A DNA stretch of 64,000 bases from Owenia fusiformis (taxonomy: Eukaryota > Annelida > Polychaeta > Sabellida > Oweniidae). Position numbers and translations under genes: made by a program. A model generated the notes under the pieces. That model saw only the letters and a list, made by a program, of their open reading frames with translations. It was not told where the DNA came from and searched no databases. Shown here one piece after another: positions 11,960-22,530 of the stretch (positions are counted from its first letter, which is position 1; each line of letters begins with the position of its first letter). Location of the stretch: the NCBI GenBank assembly GCA_903813345.2, contig CAIIXF020000003.1, positions 8,747,912 to 8,811,911 on the forward strand, given 5' to 3'.

Positions 11960-13310
11960 TCTGCTATACTAGTGTTGTATAAATTAATGCGCACGTGACC
12001 CCATCTGAGCCAATCAAAACGGACTTTTTCGTGAAGCGATCAAAGGAATCTTGAGTAATTAATATCGTCTAATTTATAATGTTTTTGGTTGGCCAAGATT
12101 CGGTCACATGTTAAACCATTATCATAATATACTTGAATGACAACATGTAGTAATCGTAGTACTACAGCAGTAGTGAAACTCTGCCGAAGATGACGGCAAT
12201 AGAGATATGTTTTGTCGACCGAAGTATGTCAAAATGACTTAACACTTTCCTCAAATTTAACACAAGACAAAAGTGGAAGTGAACATTGTTTTACACTCGA
12301 CTTTCGGGCTTAACTCTTGCAAATTTGAGTTGGCGAGCGTCTATATTATTCACTGATGGTGGTGCTGATATATTTAATTTTATATTTATGGCATAATTTT
12401 TTAATGAAAGGGTCAGTATATTTTTCATTACATTTTTATACTTAAAAAGTCAGTCACATTAAACTTGCTAGTGTTAACTTAGTTAGAACAAGACAGTGAA
12501 ATCTGAGAAGCAGCTGGTAATTAAGAGCGGTTGGTTTCATGCAGGCTAAGAGGTTATTTGACTGCTGTAGCATAATAAACACTCTGCTAGGCACATCACT
12601 TTTGTATTAATACCGCAGTAATATTCTGTTTATAACATGAAATTAAGATTAGTAATCTACATAAAAATAACATTTATTTAAATAATGATTTAACCAGTAT
12701 AGAACCTGAAAATTTGAAGTTGCTACCTCATCAAATTAGGGAGATATTCACCACATTCCATTGCAAGGGGAACATGTGTATATAACCTTCATTTAAGTTC
12801 TAGTTCATATTAAACCGCATTTTGTATATGTTTGTTTTTTATCATTTTCAAGTTGTACTGATTTTTTTTTGAATCAATATTAAGATGAAAAATTAGATCA
12901 TTTAGGAACACAGTGGTGTAAAACTTAAGATGCTTTAATTTTTTATATGGGTACAAAATAGTTTCTGCATTTGCTATATAGAAACAAGTTTCTTGATCAC
13001 TGCAAGAACAAAAATTGTACTTACTGCCCAGTTGCTTGATGTACTCTTGCCTTTTCTGTTATCTGTTATATTGAGGGGTACTATTTGGTTACTATATTCT
13101 ATTGTCTTCCCATTATATGCTTATAATCCAATATATATCATATATAATTTATCAAATAATCCAAAATCTATCTATTTGTCCAAAAATCACTGTTTCCACT
13201 AATTTTTCTTTCCACTTGTTTTCCATTTTTTTGGAGGAACTAAATGTTTTTTCAAATTTGGTCTAACTTTGAGGTGATGATGTATCATTGCAGATTTGTA
13301 CATTTTGCCT
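11960..13310. other. Gene-free stretch
   Basis: No exon, TIR or tandem array is recognised. The open frame at 12993-13202 is hydrophobic and AT-driven, and I do not consider it coding. Confidence 0.4.
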
Positions 13311-13317
13311 ACCCTGT

Positions 13318-14208
13318 TCACCCTTGCTCATCATGAAGCGCTAGCCCATGGCTATATTGTTGTATCCATGGGAGAACATGGTGTTCCAAAATGTGTAGTT
13401 TAGGAGTTATCTGTCGTGGAAACTGCCTCCTGTATTCTTTCATGAATTGTGTAATGTTACTTTTTATTTCAGGCAATTCGTCTGGCAGAATAGGGTTGCA
13501 GTGACTAATTGGTGATTCAACCTTTTGGTTCTTTGACATTAATCTGACAAATCTGTCACTCACTTCAACTGTCCTTTTGTATAGATTTTGATTCTCAGAC
13601 AGCTCGCATTGCTTTTCTTTTAAACTTGTCGAAACATCAAGAAGAACTTCATCACTCAAATATCGTTTACAGTTGTTACCGGTAAATGACCGCCCATGAT
13701 CGTCTACCTGGTAAACCTTGTTTCTAACCAACACATCTTCATTGATGTAATCGTATAGCGGGCCTGCTTTCCTAGGAAGTGTGGGTTCTCCCTTTCTTGT
13801 TTTCTTTTCATTGTTAATATTTTAGATTCAATATTCTTTTTCTGAGACTTACTTAGGGAATCATCCGTCAGGTCATATTTCAAGGATCCAATTTTAGCTA
13901 GATTTTCACGATAAACTTTCTTCTCCTTAACATGGTTATGGAATGCTGTATTTGAAAGTTTTTTTTGTGTTTGTAGACATCAATTCTTTTGCAATCAATT
14001 TATCTATGTCATGTAGATCATCCATGAAGAGATCGTGCAGTTTCTTTGTCACGCCAAGAGTGATGTGGAGTATTGGGGGAGCTACATGAGACAATGGTAC
14101 ATTAAGCATGGGCTTGTGAATCACATTGTGGAAGGATGATGCCTTTGCTAAGTTTCCTTGATCACCACCAGATTTAGTTGACATGAATTTTTCATTGTCC
14201 CTTTTCAT
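13318..14208 (-). pseudogene. Unclassified transposon-like gene, central and C-terminal parts
   Basis: Two long open stretches lie on the minus strand. The upstream one (13936-14208) contains KPMLNVPLSHVAPPILHI and LHDLFMDDLHDIDKLIAKEL. The downstream one (13318-13734) contains HGRSFTGNNCKRYL and, at its end, PKLHILEHHVLPWIQ followed by GLALHDEQG. Between them is a Lys-rich coiled-coil-like segment (KVYRENLAKIGSL). The copy at 24906-25567 has the same landmarks (FTGSHCHRYI; HFLEEHVVPWIQ), so this is a repeated family with many relatives in invertebrate genomes as uncharacterised proteins. Frame changes between stretches mean introns or decay. A DDE-type transposase is possible, but I could not identify catalytic residues. 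Confidence 0.5.
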
Positions 14209-14288
14209 CTCAGGTAAATTTCGCAGGGGAGCTGTGGCATATTTAGGTTTAGTACGTTCCCTTCGGAACTACTGAATAAGCTCTCTCT

Positions 14289-14537
14289 CTAGATCTGGGA
14301 ATTTTGCAGATTTTTGCCTGATTTTCTATGTTTTCGTTTCCCCGGCAAGTCCATTAATGTTTGTTCCTGTTTTACCCATTCCCTCAAGCGTTTTCTTGAA
14401 ATGTTCAGTTGCTGAGAAGCGAAGTTGTTATTGTAGTCTTGTCTTATTTTCGTGATTATATCCAACTTAAATTCCAGGGTATAAGATTTTCGATGGTTGC
14501 GAGCCACCGCGGGGTGGGCATCAGCCATCTTCCTCAA
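14289..14537 (-). CDS. Brinker/psq-type HTH DNA-binding N-terminal exon
   Basis: The frame has 82 codons. Residues 16-52 contain KSYTLEFKLDIITK, then a short loop, then NISRKRLREWVKQ. This is the helix-turn-helix pattern of Brinker-type domains (K.Y...FKL.....A......A......R..REW). It lies directly upstream of the transposon-like frames at 13318-14208 on the same strand and probably forms their DNA-binding N terminus. The start context (ATGCGGAAGATGGCTG) offers two in-frame ATGs three codons apart. It abuts a pogo-like MITE fragment at 14540. Confidence 0.55.
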   Translation of the reverse strand: MRKMADAHPAVARNHRKSYTLEFKLDIITKIRQDYNNNFASQQLNISRKRLREWVKQEQTLMDLPGKRKHRKSGKNLQNSQI

Positions 14538-14539
14538 AG

Positions 14540-14640
14540 ACTACCTGTGTAAGTGGAACACCCTCCGTTCTGTCTAAAAGCGTTCCACTTAGGAGGTGTT
14601 CCACTAACGGAGGTTTTGGGTTTGCGGGGATTAAAAGAAT
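14540..14640. repeat. Fragment of the pogo-like 'GTTCCACTTA' MITE family
   Basis: Repeated GTGGAACACC / GGTGTTCCACT words in both orientations match the better-preserved copy at 63603-63763 and the fragment at 18500-18678. Confidence 0.5.
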
Positions 14641-14754
14641 GTGCAAGATCAAATGTAGGGTTTATATGTATCACCGGAAATATGATTCTCCGTTCATTGC
14701 TGGGCAGCTATATACCATTAACTATCCATTTGTTTTACAAATAAAGGTATCTGA

Positions 14755-14826
14755 CATTCATAATTCTCCTCATTCTGCCAAAAATGTTTTCTGACATTCT
14801 TAATCCTCCTCATTCTGCCAGTCCCA
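14755..14826. repeat. Two-copy tandem repeat, about 43 bp
   Basis: TCTGACATTC...CCTCATTCTGCCA occurs twice in direct orientation with a few changes. Confidence 0.6.
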
Positions 14827-14951
14827 GGCACAAAGATTTGGCTTTATTTGGATTAAGTTTTGAAGACTTGTTCCTACTGCTTATAATTCATTTGTTTTTT
14901 AACTGACATTCTTAATCTTACTTATCAAGTTTGAAATAAACAGCAAGGGGT

Positions 14952-15147
14952 ATTAATTAGAGGTAGCATCACATGTCGATCTCTACAGGAGGTTAATCCA
15001 ATTTGATGAATGTTAATCTTATGAAATTCTCATTTGCTAATTATCAAATTAATTAGTGGTAGCATCACATCTTTATCTCCACAGGAGGTTAATCCAATTT
15101 GCTATATGGTAATCAGTTAAAATCCTAATTTGCCAATTATCACATTA
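14952..15147. repeat. Two-copy tandem repeat, period about 96 bp
   Basis: ATTAATTAGAGGTAGCATCA starts the first copy at 14952 and a near-identical start recurs at 15048. Both contain ACAGGAGGTTAATCCAATTT. The second copy ends where the pogo-like transposon begins. Confidence 0.65.
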
Positions 15148-18100
15148 GTGGAAGATCACCTAATTCCGTCCACTTTTTGTATTTTTCTTTTTATTGAAAA
15201 ACACGGCGAAGATTATCAAAACCGCTTGAAAACTATATGAAACATCAATAAAACTAACATTAATTGCGGGGTCTCCGATTCAAATCATCGCTGTTTGATT
15301 GGTTAATATCATAGAAAAGGTGGACAATTGCGTTTCCTAATCCCGTCCACCTGTCCTAATCCCGTCCACCAAACAGTCCTAATTCCAGCCAGCCAACAAC
15401 CTTATGCCGTCCATGTGATTAATTACCGTGGTTCTCAATAAGTTTACATCTATTGCCCGATATTTGTTCATTCCCTAACCATTTATACTATGGTATGTTA
15501 CCCTACAGTGTTATAACTGAATGACTAATTCATATTTTTGTTACAGCACAGCCCGAGTGGTGATGTATCTGTTATGGTATCTAAGTTTAGGGAACATTGT
15601 TCGGCGGTTGGGATTTCTCACTTGTAACAAATTGACGGTGACATTTGGCTTGTCGTAATTAGGCCTACATTTTGTATAACGTATTTAGCAAACATGTTGT
15701 CAGTTTATATTCTCCTTTAAGGATCAGATGATAAGGTCCCCGTAGTGTTAAAACCTGAGGCCGAGGAATACTTTAAAAATGTCCGCTAGTGTACTGAGAT
15801 GTTAATGCGTGGTGTATACATGTATATTATACTAGATTACTTACATGTATAAGAATAAGACTGATTTTTATAAGCTAAATGGATAATAATTCTTTTTATT
15901 AATGACAGTATACCCGGGCCTCAGGTTAAAACAATGTACGCCAATGCCAAGTGTTAACAAGCAAGGGTAAAAATTGAACAGGTCTAGACCTACCTTAAGT
16001 TCTCGAGTCAAATTGTCAAACTCACAATGGGTTCACACGGCGACAGCATACTATTTTCTCAAAGTTATGTATCGTCGTATTACGAAATAATGGAATCTGA
16101 CAATACTGTAGTTGTATACCATACCTGTAGGTATATATTTATTTTAATTATTCAGAAAGAATATAACAATCCGCGTTAGGACTCCTGATGATTAAAAATC
16201 GCAGTATCTGGAATATAGTTTTACTGCTGTGAAAAGTGCTCGTCTATAAAGCAATCCTTTTTATTGGAAAACAAAGTCAGGTTGAGTTAGTCAAGATTTC
16301 CCAAATCGTCGTTCAATAATGATTTAAATGTCAAAAAACATTTGATCATTTTAAGCACACAGTTATAGTTGCAATAGATCTATGCATTTAATTTATAACC
16401 ATTTCGATCTGGGACACTGATATTTCCCAATGGTTCCATTAACAAATATATTTAATAGTCCAACAATCTGACTATACGATACCATACGCTGACACGTAAT
16501 CAGTGATTGAAAGTGCATAATAGGCCCAGTATATAAACGTTGAAGCTAGCGTTACGTACTAGGCTTTTGACCCAAGCTACTAAATAGGTTTCTGTTTGAT
16601 TAAACTTTTTAGCAAATCTGCTTTTAGTTTCTTCTCTTTATTTAGTTTCCTTTTTTCCTTCCGGAATATGGTAAACAATATGAACTGTGTATTGTATAAT
16701 CATTTTCGTATGGAATAAATCAATGATTAGCATATGTTTATGTTCATGATGTAGTTCAATTTATACTGAAATAAAGTTACCAAGTCGCTGTATTTAGCTT
16801 TATATTGTATTGTAAACCAATGCAAAGCTGAAATCAATGGACCTCATGAACACCGTTTTGTACAGACTGGCCGAGTGGACGATTGAAATAACATCGATCA
16901 CCAAAGGCAAGGTAGGATAATATATTGTACATGCTTATCATGAATCATGTTGTTTCCTTTCATATTGTTTATTATTTATGGATTCTCGAATTAAAATCAT
17001 AAGCATACGCTATTTTGATACATCTCAGATAATAAATGGAAAGATTGAACACCATCATTTTGATAATCGTGTTCACAGCGTTTAGATTAGATGGAGTATA
17101 CTTTGAGTTACCATACTGCTTGTTACTCAAATGTGGTTAGTTGTTATATGTTTTTCATAACCCAAACATAACAAAAATTCTTAGTAAATGTTGCCTATGT
17201 CATTCATATCGTTGCAAAGGCTATACTGGCAACTCACCTAAAACTCCATTGACATAAACGTAATCATGGACTTGAAACTAGATTTATACGTGTTATATAA
17301 GGAGATAAAAGTGAAAGTAGAGTGGGGCACGCATTGTTCTAAATAAACAACATTTACTCGAACATCAACATAATAATTTATTCACATGGGGAATGTACCA
17401 TTTTAAGCGTGGCAGTTACACACGGGTCTGGTACAACACGGTGATGATTTACTTTTAGTAAACTTGTATATTAAAAATATCTAGAAACTTTTCTGAGACG
17501 ATGAAAACATCAGTTTGCTAAAAGTACATCAGCCCCGCTTTGTACCGGACCCCCTGCGTGTACGCGGTACGTACCCCATGATTAGCAAGTTGGAATAAGG
17601 CATCGTATACTAATGACATTTTCAGATATTCAAAATATACATGTATTATTTTATACGTAATTAACAATCTGACTATACGATCACAGATTGTTGACTTAGG
17701 TATAGCATATCGGGCAGCCGTTTGCCTCAGAGTCAACCGGCCTTCTCTGTGTAGACTTTCACGGCCTCTTCCAGTATTTCCCGTCAATCAGATTGTGACC
17801 TAAAAATAATAAATGTCCACGTACATATCGTCTTTTACACATGTGTATTAATTCAGTTTTTAATATAATTCAACTTCGACAATCGTCTTCAAGTACACAG
17901 TGCAATGAAAAGAAGAATCTCCAAAAAGGGCAATCCCCAAATTTTCTAATTGAATTTAATTCCTAATTCCGGTCAATCTTTTCAGACAAATTGTCAGGGT
18001 TTTAATTAATTTCTAAGTTTATTACGTCGATCTTTTAAAAGGATTAATATTCAATATCAAATTAAAATGAACTTCATGTAGTTTTCCATTCCAGATTTGC

Positions 18101-18405
18101 ATAATATATCATATAAAGACGGAGACATAAAATACTCACATTCAAATATGGCGCCAATTGGAAAGAAACACCAAGAGCAACAATGAATTATAATCGATCA
18201 ACCGTTTACGTAGATATAGATTCTAAAATGAAACAAGGTATCAACATGTGTCAATTTATTCATTAATACTAATACTAATATGCGTACATATCAATATATC
18301 GTATGGACGATATTAGGTAGTGTTGGCTGTCATTAGGTTGTGTTGGACGCCATTAGGTTGTGTTGGACGCCATTAGGTACTGGACGGAATTAGGTGATTC
18401 TACCC
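15148..18405 (-). mobile_element. pogo-like DNA transposon, 3.26 kb, with subterminal repeat arrays
   Basis: TA lies at both edges (15146-15147 and 18406-18407). The TIRs share ATCACCTAATTCCGTCCA (left 15155-15172; inverted near 18380-18398). Beside each end lies a cluster of the 14-bp motif CCTAATNCCGTCCA: left at about 15159, 15336, 15355, 15375 and 15398, and right, inverted, in five spaced copies at 18300-18395. These look like transposase-binding sites. The interior holds a psq HTH fragment at 17518-17787, but no catalytic domain was found in any frame. It is therefore probably a non-autonomous or decayed element of the pogo/Tc1-mariner group. Confidence 0.65.
17518..17787 (-). pseudogene. 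psq/CENP-B-type HTH fragment of the transposase
   Basis: The 89-codon frame contains RQTAARYAIPKSTICDRI near residues 21-38, the classic Pipsqueak/pogo HTH ('A...Y.IP.STL.DR'), which recognises transposon ends. Similarity ends after DRI, which suggests an intron or deletion. The remainder of the frame has no visible domain. The position, inside the TA-flanked element, supports assignment to its transposase. Confidence 0.6.
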
Positions 18406-18499
18406 TATTACATGTTTTTATACCCAGATACTCACTGCAGGAGGTTGGTTAATTCTGTTTACATAAGTATCAGTATTGAAATTTATGGAAAATTGACCT

Positions 18500-18678
18500 T
18501 TCCACTTAGCAGGTTAATTTTTCAATAAGGGGTGTTCACTGTTCAAGTTTGGAGGTGTTCCACTTACAGAGGTTCATTTAACATTAAGTCAATGGGTTTT
18601 TAAAACGGGACTTTGAAAAAGCGTTCCACTTGCAAGGTGTTCCACTTACGGAGGTGTTCCACTTAACAGGTTTTACTG
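18500..18678. repeat. pogo-like MITE fragment
   Basis: Several copies of GGTGTTCCACTTA occur, ending CAGGTTTTACTG before a TA at 18679. CAGTAAAACCT ends are typical of pogo/Tigger-group MITEs. The left end is not preserved. Confidence 0.55.
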
Positions 18679-18774
18679 TATGTTTACAAAACTTTTTTGG
18701 CATGGTGAGACAGCTATTTACAATAAAGAGCTTGTGTAATTGTATACAAAAGAAACAATTACGTAACAATTATA

Positions 18775-18945
18775 TTTTACCCGAACGTTTTCAGATTCAC
18801 TCTCATTTTCAGTATCATCATAATCCACATCAAGTTCATTGTTGATTCTCTCTGCTCACTCCAAGTATTCGACATAAGTCTTTTTCCTGGTGTTCTTTGG
18901 AGACACTTCGGCACCCAACTCCTCGATTTTCCGCTACTACTACTA
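18775..18945 (-). pseudogene. Decayed unrecognised exon
   Basis: One minus frame reads RKIEELGAEVSPKNTRKKTY, then an acidic run DVDYDDTENESESENVR, and ends at a donor-like GTAAAA near 18778. A single in-frame TGA interrupts it. The first part loosely resembles a SAP-type helix pair, but this is weak. Confidence 0.3.
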
Positions 18946-19484
18946 CAATAGTGATTAGATAATCCAGATATAGTGTACGAATAATTTTTAAGTATTGATG
19001 TAAGCATTTTACAGAATTTAATATAATCGTCCGACCTCCCCAAGATGCAAAAGTTAAGACTGTGTAAACCAAACTTCCACAGGACAGGCGGCATAGCATT
19101 AAGATAAGTTATTGTCGTGGCTTATTGGATCTGTCAACAGACTTTTAATTGAGATGCTAGGACAAACATTGTTCTCTGTGATATAAACCAGATTTAACAA
19201 ACTTGTTAAATCACATTTAATCTTACAAAGTGATTTTTTGGCATTTAAGTCAATTTTTTATTTTATTTTTTTCTATATATTCATTTGGAAATTAACTTCA
19301 ATATTCTTCAAGTGGAAATTTTATTCTTGTGTCCACAATAACTGATGGTTGAATCTGATAGTCCTTTGTGAAAGGTTGTGAAGGTGCACTTTTCAAAGAA
19401 ATATTCTCCAAATGTTATTAGGATAATTGTCCTTTATTGCTTAAAAGGTTGAGCTGGTGTACCTATCCAACAGTCAGGGATCGG

Positions 19485-19700
19485 GTGGGACTTTATGCCA
19501 GACATTGATTTGGTGCAGACTTATGCCGAAACTCCTATACATGTTTTTAGTTCTTGTTTGGTTTAAGAGATGCCATGTACAGTCATCATTCAAGTTTGGC
19601 ATAAGATTATGCCAACTTGCTGACCGCTTTGTAGGATTAATATTGCTCGGCAAAGTAGACATATACTCTTGGCACAACCTTATGCCCCAAACAAAAGGTG
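19485..19700. repeat. Cluster of palindromic TTATGCC motifs
   Basis: Four copies of a motif close to GGCAnAAnnTTATGCC occur at about 19488, 19515, 19598 and 19670. One, GGCATAAGATTATGCC (19598-19613), is nearly self-complementary. Confidence 0.5.
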
Positions 19701-19886
19701 GTAATATTAAATAGCATTTGCCAACTTAGTACAGATTCCAGTATATACCAAGTAACAGTGACCTTAGCTTATGATGTTTAAACTGAAAATCTAGTAATAT
19801 TAATATTTGGCCTTTTATGCTGAAATCTGGATGGTTTGGATAATATAATATTGCCAGGCTATATCCCTCATACACAGATGCATGTA

Positions 19887-20426
19887 CACTGCTACCCACC
19901 TAATTACACAGATGTATCGTCGGTGTATCATGGCGGAACTTCCTCCGGGACTAGGTTTCGGTAAGATTTTTTTATTTCCCGATTTACACCTACTTATAAG
20001 TCACGTTGTGGATAATAATTTGGCTCGAAGTTAAGGAAGATAGTCTAGTTTGAGAATGTGTCAATGGTTTTAGGTTTTATATGGTAACAAAGACACAATT
20101 CACGTATTTAGTCCCTCGCTTTTCTTACACTGACGAACGACCAATGTCAGTGTAATATTGGCAATATTAATGCCGATCGTCAGTGTAAGAAAAGCGAGGG
20201 ACTAAATACGTGAATTGTGTCTTTGTTAACATATAAAACCTAAAACCATCGACACATTCTCAAACTAGACTATCTTCCTTAACTTCGAGCCAAATTATTA
20301 TCCACAACGTGACTTATAAGTAGGTGTAAATCGGGAAATAAAAAAATCTTACCGAAACCTAGTCCCGGAGGAAGTTCCGCCATGATTCACCGACGATACG
20401 TCTGTGTAATTAGGTGGGTAGCAGTG
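19887..20426. mobile_element. Fold-back element, two 250-bp arms
   Basis: The left arm 19887-20136 and right arm 20177-20426 are inverted copies with only a few mismatches, separated by 40 bp. Each arm carries ATGGCGGAACTTCC with a good start context and, about 30 bp later, a consensus donor (CG|GTAAGA), both directed toward the centre. Any transcript crossing it would form a long hairpin. It could be a snap-back MITE or an inverted duplication of a gene's 5' end. Confidence 0.8.
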
Positions 20427-20823
20427 ATGTAGGCATATCATTTTATTTGGTATTGCGATCTCAACAATTAATTGAGGACATACTTGTAAGCGCCCTGCCT
20501 TGAAGTGAAGATGGCAAACTATATCCCTAAAGAACGTATACAACTCAAAATAAAATCTAGTTTTCATTTATGTTTTTATTTTTTTATCAAAATATACTAG
20601 ATACATTGTTTTCAGTATATATGTGTATTACATACCTAGCGAAGCATTTGTATGGAAGTCAATGGGAAAGTTAGCGAGCTATATCCACCGATATTGCCCG
20701 ATTACCCCGATATAGCCCGCTTACCTCGTTTTGATATTAGATTTCTTTAATAACCATGATAATATCATGACGTCACGTCATTGATACAAAGTAACCATGG
20801 GAACAAAGGCATGTAATACATCA

Positions 20824-20935
20824 GTTATGTCACTATGACGTGAAATATGCCTTCGTTCTTACCCAAATATAGAGCCTCCCAAGGTCGGCCTATATTGGGA
20901 GAACTCAGGCATATTTCACGTCATAGTGACATAAC
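20824..20935. repeat. Short hairpin element
   Basis: A perfect 28-bp inverted repeat lies at 20824-20851 and 20908-20935 (core CACTATGACGTGAAATATGC), with an inner CCCAAATATA/TATATTGGG pair. Confidence 0.75.
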
Positions 20936-22216
20936 CTCTAAATATAGTCTTTATTGCTTTACATTATAGGGATTTACCAAAAAATCATACATGTAGCAAA
21001 GCTGACATGTACACTATAACATGTATAAAGTGATTGCTTAGTAAATCCTCCTATTATACAGTATATATTTCAAAAGTGACCTGATGTATCATATAATGTA
21101 CATGTATATATTTCCATTTTGTAAACAGCGATTCATTCTCAGTATTAGATTTAAGATTTGCAATTATTGAGAACTGACAGAACTGATACCTTATACATTA
21201 ATTTGTTAACATCACATCTGTAATATTCTGTGAATGTGTAGATATTCATCATTGTTTTACTTTTTAGGGAATCTGATGAATTCTTATGTCAAAGACAGTA
21301 TTTTAATTTTGTAGGAAATAGAGTTAGAAACTAGAATAAAAACCATTTTGACTACTTAATTGATAATTCAACAAACTAAAATGGATGATAGGTACTCATA
21401 CACACGTTGTAGTTTTTAACTTTAGTGTTTCCTTTTAATGTTAATTTGTAAAAAGTTGTTTGGATGTCTTGGAGGGTTTGGAAAAAATCGGCAACTCTGT
21501 CCTAGATGTTGTTGGGGAAGCATCTACTAGGCGCCTGGCTTTTCGCTGGGGTGGGGTTGGCATATTTGCTCTATTGGTTTTTTTTAATGATGACATTCCT
21601 GATGTAGTGAGTTTTACCCTCTTCTCTGGTTGAGCCAGGCCACTAAGATCTTGAGCACTGGCTAGGTTTTTTTTCTATTAGTGGTTTTGAGGCCACCAAA
21701 CGCTCAATAAACGGTTTTGAACCAAGGTAATTAACTACCCAATTGTTATCTATCCATAGTGATAAAAAGTTTTTCGAGTGAAAATGCTCGTGATATCTCT
21801 GTGTTGTTTTTACTAACGTGTTAAGTCTTTGTCTTAATTCTTCTTGAGACTGTGTCCTGAAATATAGAATGACCTATTCTTTTTACTAAGTCCCTAACAA
21901 GTAGACAATGGAGCCCCCAACCAACTTTTGCATGCAAGGGATTGTTCGTTTAATTTTTCTATGGGGGATTCATTGAAGAAAAGTAAGTGTAAATGAAAAA
22001 CATCTTCAAAATCTGAATGACTTTGGAAAATGTTTTATCAAGGGGAAGGGTCACTTGAACCATGCGGCAATCTGGGTACAGGCCTGATGCATATTTAAAA
22101 ATAATACGGTAACTAGATTGTTGAATGATCAATTAATAGATATGCAAAAGTAACCATAACTAGATTTTGGAAATTGAACGAGTTCAATTTCAGACTCCAG
22201 ATCTAGACTTTTTTTA

Positions 22217-22292
22217 GCCGAGTCATCCAGAATAAGCCGAGTCATCCAGAATAAGCCAAGTCATCCAAAATAAGCTAAGTCATCCAGCAAAA
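22217..22292. repeat. 19-bp minisatellite, four units
   Basis: GCCGAGTCATCCAGAATAA is repeated four times head to tail with rising divergence to the right. Confidence 0.85.
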
Positions 22293-22460
22293 GATGGATG
22301 GATGGATGGATGAAAAAGGAAGGAAGGATAGGATAGAATAGGAAGGAACGATAGGATAGAATAAGAAAGAAGGATAGAATAGAATAGGAAGGAGAGGATA
22401 CTAAGCAAGGGTAGATAGGAAGGATAGGATAGGATAGGATCAGAAAGGAAGGATGGATGC
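22293..22460. repeat. Purine-rich GGAT/GGAAGGATA simple repeat
   Basis: A run of GATGG units passes into an irregular (GGATA)/(GGAAG) purine tract of about 160 bp. Confidence 0.85.
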
Positions 22461-22530
22461 ATTTTTCAATATTTTCTTCTCTACTCTTGACTTTCTATCT
22501 GGATACCATCAGATTGATTTTTCTTGAAAT

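Noticed and set aside
12993-13202. 69-codon hydrophobic frame
   Set aside because: AT-driven Ile/Tyr/Leu content without splice signals or similarity.
16858-16915. tRNA A-box-like TGGCCGAGTGG and a short frame ending at a GTAGGA donor
   Set aside because: No B-box or cloverleaf follows, and the frame has only about 25 codons inside a transposon interior.
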